Part shown: positions 36,029 to 47,580 of the stretch, one piece after another | Layout: the number at the start of each line of letters is the position of its first letter | Numbering within the stretch: the first letter of the stretch is position 1 | Source: Clitopilus passeckerianus | Taxonomy: Eukaryota; Basidiomycota; Agaricomycetes; Agaricales; Entolomataceae | Direction of reading: 5' to 3' | Length of the DNA: 64,000 bases | Assembly (NCBI GenBank): GCA_944990035.1 | Contig: CALYLX010000060.1 | Coordinates: 248,001 to 312,000, forward strand | Translations under genes and position numbers: made by a program | Notes under the pieces: generated by a model | The model's input: the letters and a program-made list of their open reading frames with translations, nothing else | What the model was told of the DNA's origin: nothing | The model's database searches: none

Positions 36029-37845
36029 AGCCACATTGGTGCTTCTTGCTTCTCCTTCTTGGCGACCACGACTACTCATCGTCAAATCCCAGAACGGCTG
36101 CTCTACTACCAGCCAATTGCATGCAGGGCAGTGAATAAAAATATCCATACTCAAGCATGAACGACAAAATGAAAATGAATTGAATGGATAACATTCGGTA
36201 AACTACCACAGTGTCGTCCGTCACTCTCATGCCTGACCAATACAAGTTCTACCACCTCCTTCAGACCTTGATGAATTTCCATTGCCTTGACATTTCTAAC
36301 TAACATGGATGCCGTAACCCTTGAGACGCCCTCCATCTACTTCTTGACACGCCGAACATGGCTCCTCTGACACATCTGGTGTGTTGGGGCTCGCTGCTCT
36401 GGTTGTCCCTCCCGTGGTCGAAACCTTTCTCGGAGGCCGCTGGTTTTTGAAGATAGGCAGTAACGACGGCTGCTGCCTCTGTGACTCCACAGACAATTTT
36501 TTATGGCCATCGTCAACCGTCTACAGGGATGGGGCACAGCTTCAAATCTTTGACGACGTTTTGGTAGGCGTATTACTGTTCTGCCGGCCCCTTACTAACT
36601 CATCTCTTAATCTCCCAGGCACGCACCCTTCCGTGGATATTTTATCTCGCCCTCTACAAGGCGAGAACGACACCCACAACGTTCATATTTGACTCGCGCT
36701 CTCTCGGACGTCAAGATGTCCAAGATCCGATACATGCGAAGACTGTCTGAACAATCACCGAACTCAGCAGTTGTTTGATTACGGGGATACATGTGTATCG
36801 GAAGCCAACAGAGGAATCCCAAGCCGACCCGTCCCAATTGAAATTGATGAGCGTTGAGAATCGGGTATCTAGCCTTCTCCAGTTTTCATCGCCCCACCTA
36901 ACCGCTTCCCACGGGGTGTCTACGATAGGTCGAGAACTTTGGTTTATTCCCTCATTCTACGTCCAGGATTCAAGCGTGTATCTCCTTCCTCACCCGCTAC
37001 TCCATACCATATCAACACGTCACCTCCTAACCTCGTACATTTCTCAATGTCTAGCTGACTGCGTGTATGCCAATACTTCGCTTGTTGTCCTACTTTGAAA
37101 TACTAGTGCAAAACTCTGTCAGAGAGCTAGAAAATACACATCCGTTGTAGTATGATCATCAAATACATGGTCTCTGATCTTAATGAAGTTAGCTGTTCGT
37201 TCCATAGCCGTGCCAAGAAAAACCCCTGGTGCATTCTCCAGGCGCCAAGTTAGCCATACCGGTATGGCATAGAGTTGGTTGAATGTAGGTAACGCTGGAT
37301 GAGAAGCTGTCGACTCGGGCGGTACCACGGTAACCTGTCACTGAACCGGCCGCCGCTCAAGTAGACTTACGGGGACGTATACTGAAGATCTCCGTGACTA
37401 TCATCACGATCACATTTATCCTTGGCAAACCGAAGAGGGCGACACCCAACCTTTGACTCTCCCTCCTGGATGCCCAAGGTCTGATACTCAGTTGAACGTG
37501 TGCGAGGATGGCCATCATTCACTTGACATGTCATTGTCATTATGGGCGTCGATAAAGTCTTGCCAGGTATCGTCTGTCCGAGCGATGGCGCTAAGTGGGT
37601 TGACTTGCTTTGGCTATAAACGATTCGTTCCGACGGGCCATTAGTGAATTTCAGCGACCTAGATGGACTCTAAAACTCTTTGTCGATCCTCCTGTATATT
37701 TTGCTTGGAGCGACATTGAAGTGGAACCATGGATTACATCCTTGCCAAGGTCCCCCGCAATACCCCGGATTAGGAACTCCGAATTCGCATCCAACTCAGT
37801 ACACCTCAATCTCAGAGCGTGCCAGAAAATCCGGGTGAGAAGTGG
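36029..37845. other. Intergenic; upstream part of unit 6
   Basis: The first ~150 nt repeat the flank seen at 41.6 kb (CTTGCTTCTCCTTC, GGCGACCACGAC). Overlapping ORFs at 36296-36692 have no convincing domain. From about 37320 the peptide-gene upstream block begins (ACGGTAACCTGTCA). Confidence 0.4.
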
Positions 37846-37847
37846 AG

Positions 37848-37903
37848 GATAGCAGGTCTGTTGTTTTACGTATACTCTTTCTATACAGTCCTACCATATA
37901 AAA
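37848..37903 (+). promoter_or_regulatory. Peptide-gene promoter 2, detached from its gene
   Basis: The family promoter (AAGTGGAGGATAGCAGG, TATA box TATAAAA at 37897-37903) and 5' leader are present up to 37978, but the leader is then cut by the mobile element 37979-39348. The coding part resumes at 39359. Confidence 0.7.
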
Positions 37904-37978
37904 CCCAAGTCATAGCGAAGGAATCTATCAAAAAAACAGCGCTCCTAGCTTCCACTCAGCTCAGAAGTCAGATAATCA

Positions 37979-39348
37979 ACAGTACGTGTAGTGCCGTTAT
38001 AATGTTGTCCAACAATTGGTGGAAAAAGGCGTTATAGTATCTCCAGCCACTTTAGGGAATTATAATGTCTTTTGAATGTGTCACTACGGCAAATACATTT
38101 TATAATTCCTAGCTATATGCCTTAATTGGTGCTTTCCAGCTGAGGATAGGTGCTCCATCGTGACCGCATAGCCTTTCTCAACCCATTATAATGGCGTCTC
38201 TAGTTTCTCGCGATCCGGAATCCCTATTGACAGGTGCGAGCGCATGATAATGCGTCCACCGGGGACGGGACAGTGCCTCGGCCAAACGGCCCAAGTACAC
38301 AAAAAGCTCTGTATTCAATAATTGTATTACACCTCTGTTATACGCTCCCATAGACCACGTTTTATCCTGAGATGGTGCTTTTACGAGTGATCCAGCTTGC
38401 TAAAAATACGGAAGGTTCGGCCCAATGGGGCATCGTTAAATCCCCGCTTGATTGAAGATGCCGGACGCAAGCCTATTGGCCGCACATTGAGTGGCTGACT
38501 GCTGCCGGTGGGCCAATCAATGGACAATGTTACTCCGGTGAACTCCGAGGTCGAACGAGAATTCGGTTGGATTGTACTGCTCGTCCAGCTTCAGATATCT
38601 AACATAGGCCTACCATAGAGCTCCATTATACCAATATATCATATATACGTTGTAAATTAAGTCAAACTGCAGGCAATTCTACGATATTGAAAAAGTCAGA
38701 CGAAGCTCGAAAGATCAGTAGGGTTTTCTATACATTCCATGATCAAAGTAACGTTCGACGCTGAACTCCACCATCCAAACGAAAGAATATTATTCCAAGG
38801 ACCGGTAATATATGTAGCAGTGGTGCTAGTAGCCTCTGCTTATTACTCATTACTAGTCCGCATCTTTGTTAGCTTTCCGCACGAAAGAATGCAGCCATTT
38901 TGCATTAGATATTAATCATTCAAGCTCACAAGTTATTTCCTCGCAGTTCACTACAGCGGCCAGATCTAAGATCAACGAATACAAAGTCAGTGGAGCATTC
39001 GTTACCCTTCTCATCCTGAAAGAGACAGCGCAGCACCTTGAGTGAGGAATAATAGCGGGCGGAAAAAGCTGCAACGGCTGAGAATTGAACCCTCGAGCCC
39101 CAAAAAATCACGCCGTGCCAAAACCACTGAGCCAAACGCCCTTTGTTACCTTTTTCTTGTTTGATTGTGGTACTAAATTAGTCTTTTAAGCTGAATTATA
39201 ATGCTGAATCTGGCCAACAGCGTTCCGTTCCCTGACAGTGATTGTAAGTGCATTATAATACCGTATCTACTTTTAGGCTCAGTGGCCGTACTATAACGCC
39301 TTTTTCCACCAATTACTGGACGTATTACAAAACGGCTACACGGATTCC
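37979..39348. mobile_element. Non-autonomous long-TIR DNA element (1370 bp, MULE-like)
   Basis: The 11-bp sequence TCAGATAATCA flanks both sides (37968-37978 and 39349-39359) and is inferred to be the target duplication. The two ends are inverted copies of each other over about 60-100 bp. They share CGTGTAG near the tips and a 26-bp identical core, at 38014-38039 on the left and 39289-39314 on the right, lying 35 and 34 nt from the respective ends. No transposase ORF is inside. Long TIRs plus a 9-11 bp duplication are typical of Mutator-like elements, but that assignment is an inference. Confidence 0.75.
39062..39144 (-). other. tRNA-like Pol III unit inside the mobile element
   Basis: On the minus strand the A box TGGCTCAGTGG (39124-39134) is a full match to consensus. 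A near-consensus B box GGTTCAATTCT (39081-39091) lies 32 nt further, and a T5 run (39062-39066) follows. The acceptor and D stems do not pair well, so this is a tRNA relic or SINE-like promoter and not a working tRNA gene. Confidence 0.45.
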
Positions 39349-39358
39349 TCAGATAATC

Positions 39359-39652
39359 ATGAAGTTGCTCGCTATCACCCTTGCTACGACCCTTCTTTCA
39401 ATCGTTTCTGCTGCCCCAGCAATCGAAGAAGCTGCCAAGGTCAGCAAAAGAACCTTTGTTCCTACACCACAAGGCCTCTGCTACATACGATGTGATTATG
39501 CCGGGCATGGCACATATACCTATTTCCCAGAAAACACCCCCGAACATGACGCGTAAGTTCCAATGTCATCTAAGACAACATCATTGATGGTTGAGGCTTT
39601 CTCAAGTTACAATTGCCTCTGTGCCGATGGTACACACAGCTGGGTTTCTTGA
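39359..39652 (+). CDS. Secreted Kex2-type cysteine peptide SSP2 (79 aa), promoter displaced
   Basis: Exons 39359-39552 and 39607-39652; 54-nt intron, phase 2. The product has a signal peptide (MKLLAIT start), pro-segment EEAAKVS, the KR site, and then a mature part with LCYIRCDYAGHG (C-x3-C) and NCLCADG (C-x-C). An upstream in-frame ATG at 39248 lies inside the mobile element and would add a non-secretory extension, so 39359 is the start. The A of this ATG is the last base of the element's right target duplication. Without a nearby TATA box, expression would depend on sequence in the element. Confidence 0.8.
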
Positions 39653-40179
39653 AATCAGTCTTCCGGCAGGCTAGATACATAGATAATTCTTTGATGTAAT
39701 CATCTGTCGTTGCGAGTACTACATGCGTCCGATCCCCCAACGCCCAGAATACTGGCTAATAAGAACGTGGCAAACACGCTCAAGCCCTGGGCGATCATGG
39801 TTCTAGCGGGAGAAACAAGTAAAAGAGCGGTGTGTTAGCCCCAAAGTAATTCATTCCACAAGCACCCGCCTTCGTCAAGGAAGCCGAGCTCCCCACTCAG
39901 ACGTGTAACACTCGCCCGAATCGTCGATGCGTATCCGGAACTTCGAGTACCAGGTGCGTGTCGGTAGGCCGGGGAAATAGAAACATCGTCGTTCTCGTAC
40001 GCCAGACGAATGACATGAGGACTCGGATATTTATGCCTGATTTTCATTCGTACGAAGAGATGTGACAAGGCCTAACAGCATATAAAGATGTCGGGAATAA
40101 ATATCTCCCTAACCATAGTATCAAGGTCAGCTCTCAATCTCGACTCCAGCCCCCATTTTCAGTAGAGAAAATAGCCTTC
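39653..40179. other. 3' flank of SSP2
   Basis: This is the downstream region shared with other peptide genes (TCATCTG..GCGAG near 39690-39720). The minus-strand ORF 39835-40068 has no recognisable domain. Confidence 0.4.
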
Positions 40180-41571
40180 AACGTGGTGTAGATGAGCTCT
40201 AAAATAACCTTTGATCAGTTTTGAACGTAGAACTAGAGAGCTATACCATCTCTTACCTCTATGTCTTGCTCTTGCGAGGGTGGGTTCGGTTACTACAGGG
40301 TGGCCATGACAACGAAACATGCCATGCGGGCAAGACCGCTCCACGGAATCGGGTGAGAAAGTACAAAGATGAAAGTCCACAAGAGCGTACTAGGCGTCAT
40401 TTCGCACTCTACTATCCAAGGAGAACGTGCATTGAGGTGACCCGCCTCCGAAATCCGGTCGAGGTTCTTGTCCTTCCCGGCTTCATCAGTCTGAACGCCT
40501 CCTACGATTGCGGCATCCACGAACGTCTTGCTGCAGCATCGAAGTCATAAGGAAACAACCATGATGGAAAAGTCCAATTGGTGCTGGGCGAGGCTGGGTC
40601 ATGACGATGACGATCATGAGGGCTACCATAATTGATTCTGGGAGGGTGGTGTGCGGCCGTTCCTCGAGGATAGATCATTCAGCTAATGATCACGACGATG
40701 TCAAGGGAGAAGGTGGAGTGAATTCGAAGAAATTAACCTTAGAAAACATGTTAGCTGGCGTTGACGATACACTATAAAAGACGTACCGAAAGCAGCCCAG
40801 CTTTCACCAAGCTCAGAAAACGATCATCCTCGTCCACCATCCTCGGAACAGCGCTTCTCCAATAGGACAGCAATTTGCCTTCCTCACAACAAGCGTTTGA
40901 GCTTCAAAAAGTTGCCGTCGGAGACTCTAGTAGTCAACTGAGAACATGTCAGCGTCCAGACATTGGAAAACCACGGTGGACGCGTACTCCTGACCACTTC
41001 AGCCTTACCAAGCTATTCATCCTCCGCGACCGTATTCCTCAAGTTACATATTCTCGGAAGCGTGCTAAGTGGGGCCACCAAAAGCGAAAGGAGGTAGAGG
41101 AAATGGCAGATGCAACGGTGACACCAAGTGGATCTATTCCTGCCAAGGCGAGATGAGAGAGAGAGAGGGAAACAGCCGAGAAAGGCGCAAGACGTGCGGC
41201 AGAAGCGGAGTCTTCCAATCCTTTGTGAGATAGTCCACGCATACACGTTCTGCAGCGCGATTTTTGCTTCGTGTGTCGCTGATGGAGGCGTGTCGTTCAC
41301 CTGTGCGTTCAAGGCGGAGGGTGGCGTCGGCTTTGCAAGGGGGCTGGGAGACGGCGCATAAGTATGCAAGCTGCAACGTGAAGGAAAAGGTAGGCGCGCC
41401 CAGAAAGGTGGAAGCAGCGATAGTTGAACGGAGGCCATTGAGGAGGAGGGGAGGATTCGAGAATTGTTGATACGTGTTGACATCGCCTTCCAGAAAAGAA
41501 TGCATATCCGAGATCAGATAGCGTTTTTTCGAATCTTATCTCAATTGAGCCTAAATGCGGTAAGGTAGCAT
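40180..41571 (-). pseudogene. F2 membrane-protein family copy, unit 6 (decayed)
   Basis: The conserved ATG context lies at 41571-41569, but the frame stops before palindrome P6 (MLPYRI-stop). Downstream segments match unit 5: RINNSRIL, a LGAPTFSFTLQLAYLCAV-type hydrophobic stretch, DWKTPLLPH, HRCICHFLYLLSLLVAPLS, and DEDDRFLSLVKAG before a GTACGTC donor. They lie in different frames. It is decayed, but still close to unit 5 in sequence. Confidence 0.4.
41510..41542. promoter_or_regulatory. GATA palindrome P6 (partly decayed)
   Basis: GAGATCAGAT (41510-41519) and AATCTTATCTC (41532-41542) are separated by a T-rich loop. The left GATAAG core has changed to GATCAG. The flank GAGCCTAAATGCGGTAAGG matches P5. 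Confidence 0.5.
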
Positions 41572-42451
41572 AGCCACATTCGTGCTTCTTGCTTCTCCTT
41601 CCTTGGCGACCACGACTGACGCCTGCTCAACATCAAATCCCAGATCGGCTGTCCTAGTACTGGTGACAATTGTGTGCAACACCGAGGATGAACCTGTCTG
41701 GAACTCAAGCAAGGATGATATGTTGGTGAGGATTTTGAATGGATAACATCTGGCGAGACCAGGGAACACGGAGTGATAAGCCGTCTCGTCAGGAAGTACC
41801 ACGGTAACCTGTCATGGAACCGGCGGCCGCTGAAGCAGATTTACGGGGGTCGTATATGGAACATTACTATCATCACGATCACCTCCTTGGCTAGCCGAAG
41901 AGGGCGACACCCAACCTTTGACACTTCGTCTTGGAGTCCCAACGGCTGATACTCAAAGGTGTGCGAGGATGTTCATCCAGTAAAGTCGGCAGGATACAGC
42001 TTTGAGAACCAGCGGAGGTCGACTCGGGACGATTGATGTCCAGGCGAGATTGAGTACTGCGCGTCTCCTTGTTGAGTTCACGTAGCTTAGAGTTACGGAA
42101 GGTCTATATGGCAGATCACTTGGCAGATCGTTGTCATCATGGGCGTCGATGAAATCTCGTTAGGGGTTGTCCTGCCAGGTTGCCTCGCGGTTCCGCGAAG
42201 TAAGTGTGCATGTACTGGTCATAACGGACTGATTCCTATGGGCCATTACTGAAGTTCAGCAACCCAGATGGCATATATATAAGCGACTTCTCCACTACCC
42301 TTGCATTGTTTTAAGAATGAGATAGCGTATGAGGCCGATATACGACATCCATACCGAGCTTCCCCGCAATATCCCAGATTGGGAATTCCAAATTCGCGCC
42401 CAACTCAATTCATGTCAATCTCAGACTGTGAGCGAGAAAATCCGGGTAAGG
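41572..42451. other. Intergenic; upstream part of unit 7
   Basis: It repeats the 36.0-36.1 kb flank (GTGCTTCTTGCTTCTCC..GGCGACCACGAC) and then the peptide-gene upstream block (ACGGTAACCTGTCATGGAACC at about 41800). A repeated ATGGCAGATCACTTGGCAGATC stretch near 42105-42130 also occurs before SSP5 and SSP7. Confidence 0.45.
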
Positions 42452-42534
42452 AGTGGAGGATAACGATCTCTTCGGTCCTCGAGCATGTAGATTGTTTGAC
42501 CTACGCTCTTTCTAGACAGTCCTACCGTATAAAA
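42452..42534 (+). promoter_or_regulatory. Peptide-gene promoter 3
   Basis: GGAGTGGAGGATAACGATC is followed by a TATA box at 42528-42534, 74 nt before the SSP3 ATG. Confidence 0.65.
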
Positions 42535-42607
42535 GCACAGTCACAGTGAAGGAATCTCCCAACAAAAAACGCTACCAGCCTCTGCCTAGCTCGCAAGCCA
42601 GTTAATC

Positions 42608-42906
42608 ATGAAGTTGCTCGCGTTCACCCTCGCTGCAAGCCTGCTTTCCATGGTCTCCGCTGCTCCGGCAATCGAAGAACCTTCCACGGTCAGCAAAAGA
42701 ACCATTGCTCTTCCACCCGAAGGCTGGTGCAATCTATATTGCGATTACTATAAGCATGGTTCGCCGGGGACATATGACCCAACTGCAACATATGAAGACG
42801 ACCCGTAAGTTCTATTCTGAATTCATCGGTGACAACATTACTTACCGTTGACGTTTTATAAAGTGGAAATTGCACTTGCCCCGATGGTTACGTCTTTTGG
42901 GTGTGA
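42608..42906 (+). CDS. Secreted Kex2-type cysteine peptide SSP3 (79 aa)
   Basis: Exons 42608-42804 and 42864-42906; 59-nt intron, phase 2. It is the closest relative of SSP1: the same pro-segment (EEPSTVSKR), the same mature start (TIALPPEGWC) and exon 1 end, and exon 2 NCTCPDG followed by VFWV. Four Cys in C-x3-C .. C-x-C. SSP1 and SSP3 therefore look like a recent duplication pair spanning two units. Confidence 0.85.
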
Positions 42907-43547
42907 AATCAGTCGTTAGCACAGACTAGATCAGTACGAGACCCTCCCAAGTAATCATCTACGTTCGCAACCAGTGTGATACCAATTCATTCGATCATGA
43001 ACTGAGCCGCCCAATGTCCTACGCACTCGACAGCAGTGGAATGGACCAGCGGTAACCGGCCATTGCGGTGCATCTCAGTCTCAGTATCCGGGGGGTTACA
43101 TCGCAGTTCTGAAGAAAACCATATTCGTCCGAAGTCATCGAACGTTCAGAGGAATGCTGCCGTCGTAGATTGACTCGTCTTGGGAGCCCGTGCTTCCGCG
43201 GACGGGGTGCATTTTGAAAATCGAAGGGAGCGAGTTCTAACCTTCTTGACATCTCACCACCAGTGTATCAGTTTCACGGTCAGTCGGGATCGTTTTCTCA
43301 GATCCACCATCAACACTGGGTCCTGAGTCCTTCACACTCTCTCGTACGGCTTCTATCACCACACTTCGTTTCCGACGGAGTCTCCTCCTCTTCTCGTTCG
43401 AATTCTACGCGGGTTATTTGGCCGGGTTCGGAATATCGGCGCCCCTAGCTTCTACATTCACATCTCCAGATAACTCGGACAGAAGGTGGCAGACGGCAGC
43501 TCTTTGGTGTCCGAGTAAACCTATTATCTGATGTATGTTTTTTTGGA

Positions 43548-43554
43548 TATAAAA
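43548..43554 (+). promoter_or_regulatory. TATA box of SSP4
   Basis: TATAAAA lies 86 nt before the ATG. The GGAGTGGAGGATAA box of the other copies is not recognisable upstream, so this promoter has diverged. Confidence 0.5.
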
Positions 43555-43639
43555 TCCCTAATGACAGTGAACGAGTTATTAACAAACTCCTCCAGTCTCC
43601 ACTCAGCCTAAGCCAGTTCTTTCAAGTCCGCCATTAATC

Positions 43640-43933
43640 ATGAAGTTGCTCGTTATCACCTTTGCTGCAACCATTATTTCCATGGTCTCTGCTGCTCCCG
43701 GACTCAACCCAATCGAAGAAATTGCCCCAGTTCATAAAAGAACACAGTATTCGTCTGCCGCATACTGCTCGTATATATGCGAGAGCGGTGGGCATGGCGC
43801 AGGTAAATACCACCCAGATCACACAGAAGGAGGAGGGTAAGTTCTCAATTCATCTGAGACCGCATCATTCATGGTTGACGCTTCATAAAGTTATAATTGC
43901 ACTTGCGCTGACGGTACTTTGACCTACACTTGA
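43640..43933 (+). CDS. Secreted Kex2-type cysteine peptide SSP4 (79 aa)
   Basis: Exons 43640-43836 and 43891-43933; 54-nt intron, phase 2. The signal peptide (MKLLVIT start) is followed by a pro-segment GLNPIEEIAPVH and KR. The mature part has YCSYICESGGHGAG and NCTCADG, so C-x3-C .. C-x-C. It lies only 0.73 kb after SSP3, so this unit carries two peptide genes, as does the SSP6/SSP7 region. The GLNP pro-segment groups it with SSP6 and SSP7. Confidence 0.84.
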
Positions 43934-45579
43934 GATCAGTCGTTAGCACGGACAAGATCTGTACATCAATTATATTAAGCAAAGACGGTTTTTCCCAGAG
44001 GATAAACAAAAATGAAAGCTGATTGGTTGGTGATCGTATGAAGCATTTCAAGTGGCTCTCGGCTCACCGTCCAGTTATGGCAACTCTTCAGAACCGTCGC
44101 ACACGCGGTACCAACCGTTGTCAGCTCTATTAGTGACGTTCATTACCTTCCTCTATGCTTAAGACATCTCTTTCTAAACATCGGCATGCATCTCATCTGG
44201 CTAAAACCGAAGAACGTGCAAGATAATGCATACACCAAGGACTCCGCCAGCTCAAGAATCTTCTTCCTGAATATATATCCCCTGACGTGCGCCGAGTAAA
44301 TTGGGGAGGGCCGTAATTTGAGAATGACTATCGCGATAGTGAGTGACTATGCTTCGGTATGATGACGACGTGGTGGGTGAGGAGTATGAGGTGCGGAGGA
44401 TTGCTGACGATGCTAAGAGGCCGTGTTAGAACCATGTCGTCCAACATCACCCGAAGAAAGACGTACGGTTGTGAGCAGACTCCCAACGTTCAATGTTTCA
44501 ACTTCACACTATCTCCCATGAACCCTTCGTATCATCCATCATCTCCACAAGCGCCACTTGAAGTGATCAGGTACAAGGGAGTTCAAGCCCGACGAAAGTC
44601 ATAACACTATGATGGGGCGGGATAATTGTTTCAACTTGATTCCAGTATAACGAGCGATGGCACAAACCTACCAGAAACATAGAGTACGTAGATTCGTCGA
44701 AATCATCTGCGTTTTAGACGGGCTGAAGAAAGGCTATGTTAAAGTTAGGTTGTGAACGGTGAAGAGGAATATGGCTACATCGACTGCTTACAGTCTTGCC
44801 TTTGCCAACATAAATACATCCACCTTCAGTCGCGCACTAAGCCCAGCACACAAGGCTTCCCCATATGCGCGGAATCCCGGTAGCCTCCTCGATAGTTGCG
44901 GTGTGAAGAATGCCCTAGCCTACAACTTGGAATGTATCTCAAGCCCGTCGCAGTTTCGTCGGCTCTCTCTCGGCCACGAGAGAGAGGGATATACCGGCCA
45001 TCCCTTAGGCGTGGCGAGACCCAGATACACCACAGGGATTGGAGTGAAAAGGTGTCTCGATTCGAGACAGTCCAACGGCCACGGTAGCGGGGTCCTTAGA
45101 TGGATCGATGCATCCTCTTGAATCTATTGTGAGACGAAGCCAATGATGGCTGACGAGTTGACCGTATCGCAAATGGGACGGAATCCAAAACCACTGCGAT
45201 CAGGGGAGAGTTAGATCCAGTAAGATCGTTAGGAAACCGACGTTCCAAGAGAATTTTGGTACCAAAGATGGTTTCTAGCCCATCAACTGCGTCACTCAGT
45301 CACCTTTCTCACTATAATTTCTCCTCCTTGCAGGAAAGGATGGGACGCGACCCTGCGAAGCGCTTGAGCTCTAAGTCGTCAAATACAACGAAGAACACCT
45401 ACCACAACACATCGCATAGCAAGCTCCTCAAGGGCTGCGGGACGCTCATCGTTCCCGTTAACACTATATCCGGGTGGGATGTCAAGTTATAGTAAGGCGT
45501 TGAGCAGCAGAGTACTGGAAGGACAGATTTCAAACGTAGCACTAAAAGTAGTTGACCACTATATCTCTCAACCCAACAA
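43934..45579. other. No supported gene
   Basis: The plus-strand ORF 44759-45121 (120 codons) lacks any domain, signal peptide or splice support. By position this stretch should hold the remnant of the unit-7 F2 gene, but I see only weak similarity. Confidence 0.35.
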
Positions 45580-45900
45580 CTCATGCATTCACGAGTGATG
45601 ACAAGTAAATGGCACATTTCTGTCGTATCCAGTGGTGAGGTCGATGAATCCCAGCAGCTGAGCGCTGAGCGTTCGAGGTGAAGGGAGAAACGACCCGAGA
45701 GTCTTTCTGTGGAGCTGATATCCGAGAGCCCAGGGAGCTACATAGGCCGTGGAGGATGTCGATGAGGATGATGGTGGGAGACGCTGAATTCAAATTGACG
45801 CGTGTGCTGACGCCGACTGTTGGTTCCCCAATAGGAAAAGAAGATAAGATGTTCATCGGATCTTATCGCGCTTGGCCCAATTGGAGTATCACAGCCACAT
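45580..45900 (-). pseudogene. F2 membrane-protein family 5' remnant, unit 7
   Basis: The conserved GTGGCTGTG context (start codon lost, ATG to GTG) and palindrome P7 are followed by a frame (SASPTIILIDILHGL) that stays open to about 45581. The further F2 exons are not recognisable. Confidence 0.3.
45841..45867. promoter_or_regulatory. GATA palindrome P7
   Basis: AAGATAAGAT (45841-45850) and GGATCTTATCGC (45858-45869) are separated by a short loop GTTCATC. The flank is GCTTGGCCCAATTGGAG..CACAGCCACA. Confidence 0.5.
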
Positions 45901-47053
45901 GCAGATGTTGCTGCAGTGCTGTCCTGTTCCAATGCCCTCCACAACCTCGACCGACTAGGTGGCCCTACAGTCTGAGTCTAATCGCTGGCTATGACTTCTT
46001 CCATCATTTCGTGCGACTGAAAAGCATTCTGAGTCTCTTGGAGGCGAACCACATCTTACCATCATCGAGGCTCTCACTTCGGTACGTTAAGTATGACCCC
46101 AAGACACCCTTGACCTCGCTAGTCCCTAGCTAAACTGTCCTTCAGGCCATCCAAGCGGTATAGATAACACCTGCGACATTCTCCGCATCTTTTACCCACC
46201 CCAAGCTCGGACTCTTACTTGGTCATTGCAAACTTGGAGGCAAGAGCAACGAAGGCTAATGTTGGCTCGTTTTGTCTCTTCTTAAAGTTTTCATCCCTGG
46301 TGCATGCTATGCCTCTACACCTCGGACATCTCAGACGTTCTTGAACCCCTCAATTGTTACAGATACGGGTGCACCCCGCAGCTCTCTCCGGTCCTCAACG
46401 ATCCGAACATGGGTTCCCGACTCTTCAACTGGTGTCTTGTCGCTGCTGTCATCGTTGCTTTAAAGATTTCGTGCTTAGGATCTTCCAGGAAGTTGTAAGC
46501 TTTGAAGGAAGCTGGTCACTACTGGTTTATACCTATACCGCCGAAGCTCGATTGCGTCAGAAGGGCGTGACCAGCAGAGAACAAGGATGGCGCGATGGCG
46601 AGTTAGTCTAGCTTCAACCACGTTCAGGTACGTGTTTCTCTCTAAGTCCTCCAGGAACGCGTCTAGAATAGCTTCGATCTGCCCTTCGCGCCCCAAAGCC
46701 GACACCCCACCTTTAGCTCTTGAGACTTTCTAGGCTGGCTTTGGAACGAACTCTTTGGGGTACGACCGATTCACTACTCTTTAGTGTACAAGTTAGCGAT
46801 GGACGTTGTCAATCCACCGGAATGCGACGAGAATGTATGCTTTCTGTTCTGCCTTCTTGTGGACTCGACTAACCTTGATCATAACAGAACACCAAACCCA
46901 TCTCGTCAGCCGATCTCGAATTTCGAGTGCGCGTTGGTATGAATGGAGGAAGTAAACAGTTCTGAATTCATTATCTCATCCAACGCCGGACTAGGACGCG
47001 GCCGTATTGCATATATTCTGTTTCGCGACGGATACTTCACTAGTAATATAATA
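45901..47053. other. Intergenic before the truncated 7-TM copy
   Basis: ORFs between 46272 and 46705 overlap on both strands and have no domain. The start ATGTTGGCTCG is also present at about 32110, so the block belongs to the repeated unit. Confidence 0.35.
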
Positions 47054-47580
47054 TTACGAATGAATTGTATTGAAGATACTGTTCCTCTGCTCGTCCGGGT
47101 ATATTACCTGAAGATTCAGGAGAAGACAGACGAGCGCCGGATAGGTGCCTTAACTCCATTGTCATAAGTAAGCAGTCCGCCGTAAGTCCAGAGAACACTC
47201 ACCGAGATTGCGGTGAACAAGGTTTGTATCAGATCTAGCCAAGTAGACCGAGCGTTGGAACTACGCTGGTTGACCGCTACAAAGATGAGGACTGCATACA
47301 ACAGCTTCGCCCAAACCAGTCCGTAAGTCAAACGCGTTCGTTACTTGTGATGGTCATAGAACAAACCTGAGCTAGACAGTATGCAGAGCCCGACTCGATT
47401 AAGAGCATCAAGATATTCGGAGGTCGCGTTACCCTTGCTCGTGGCATCCCAAGGTCTGCGGTAAGGAATTTTTGATGTCGCCTGGCTCAGATTGAGTTTA
47501 GAAGACACAAGATTTCCAAGACGAAGCTCTGATCATACCAGAGGGTTTCACCAACCAGCCCGAGGCTAACCTCGCCCACA
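47054..47580 (-). pseudogene. 5'-truncated 7-TM gene (exons ~5-8 only)
   Basis: The last exons are clearly related to paralogs B and C: LGLVGETLWY (end of exon 5), FLTADLGMPRARVTRPPN..IESGSAYCLAQ (exon 6), LTYGLVWAKLL..LDLIQTLFTAIS (exon 7), and TYPALVCLLLNLQVIYPDEQ with a stop at 47054-47056 (exon 8). Exons 1-4 are not found upstream (47600-48000). The remaining frames are open, so loss of the 5' half is the main damage. It lies upstream of SSP5, showing the original order of the repeat unit. Confidence 0.65.

Noticed and set aside
39062..39144. Functional tRNA gene on the minus strand
   Set aside because: A and B boxes are good, but the acceptor and D stems do not pair, so it was listed only as a tRNA-like unit.
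39248..39358. Upstream in-frame ATG extending SSP2 by 37 codons
   Set aside because: It lies inside the mobile element, and the extension would place non-hydrophobic residues before the signal peptide. All paralogs start at MKL.
44759..45121. 120-codon plus-strand ORF
   Set aside because: There is no domain, no signal peptide and no counterpart at the same place in other units. Its length is compatible with chance in this composition.
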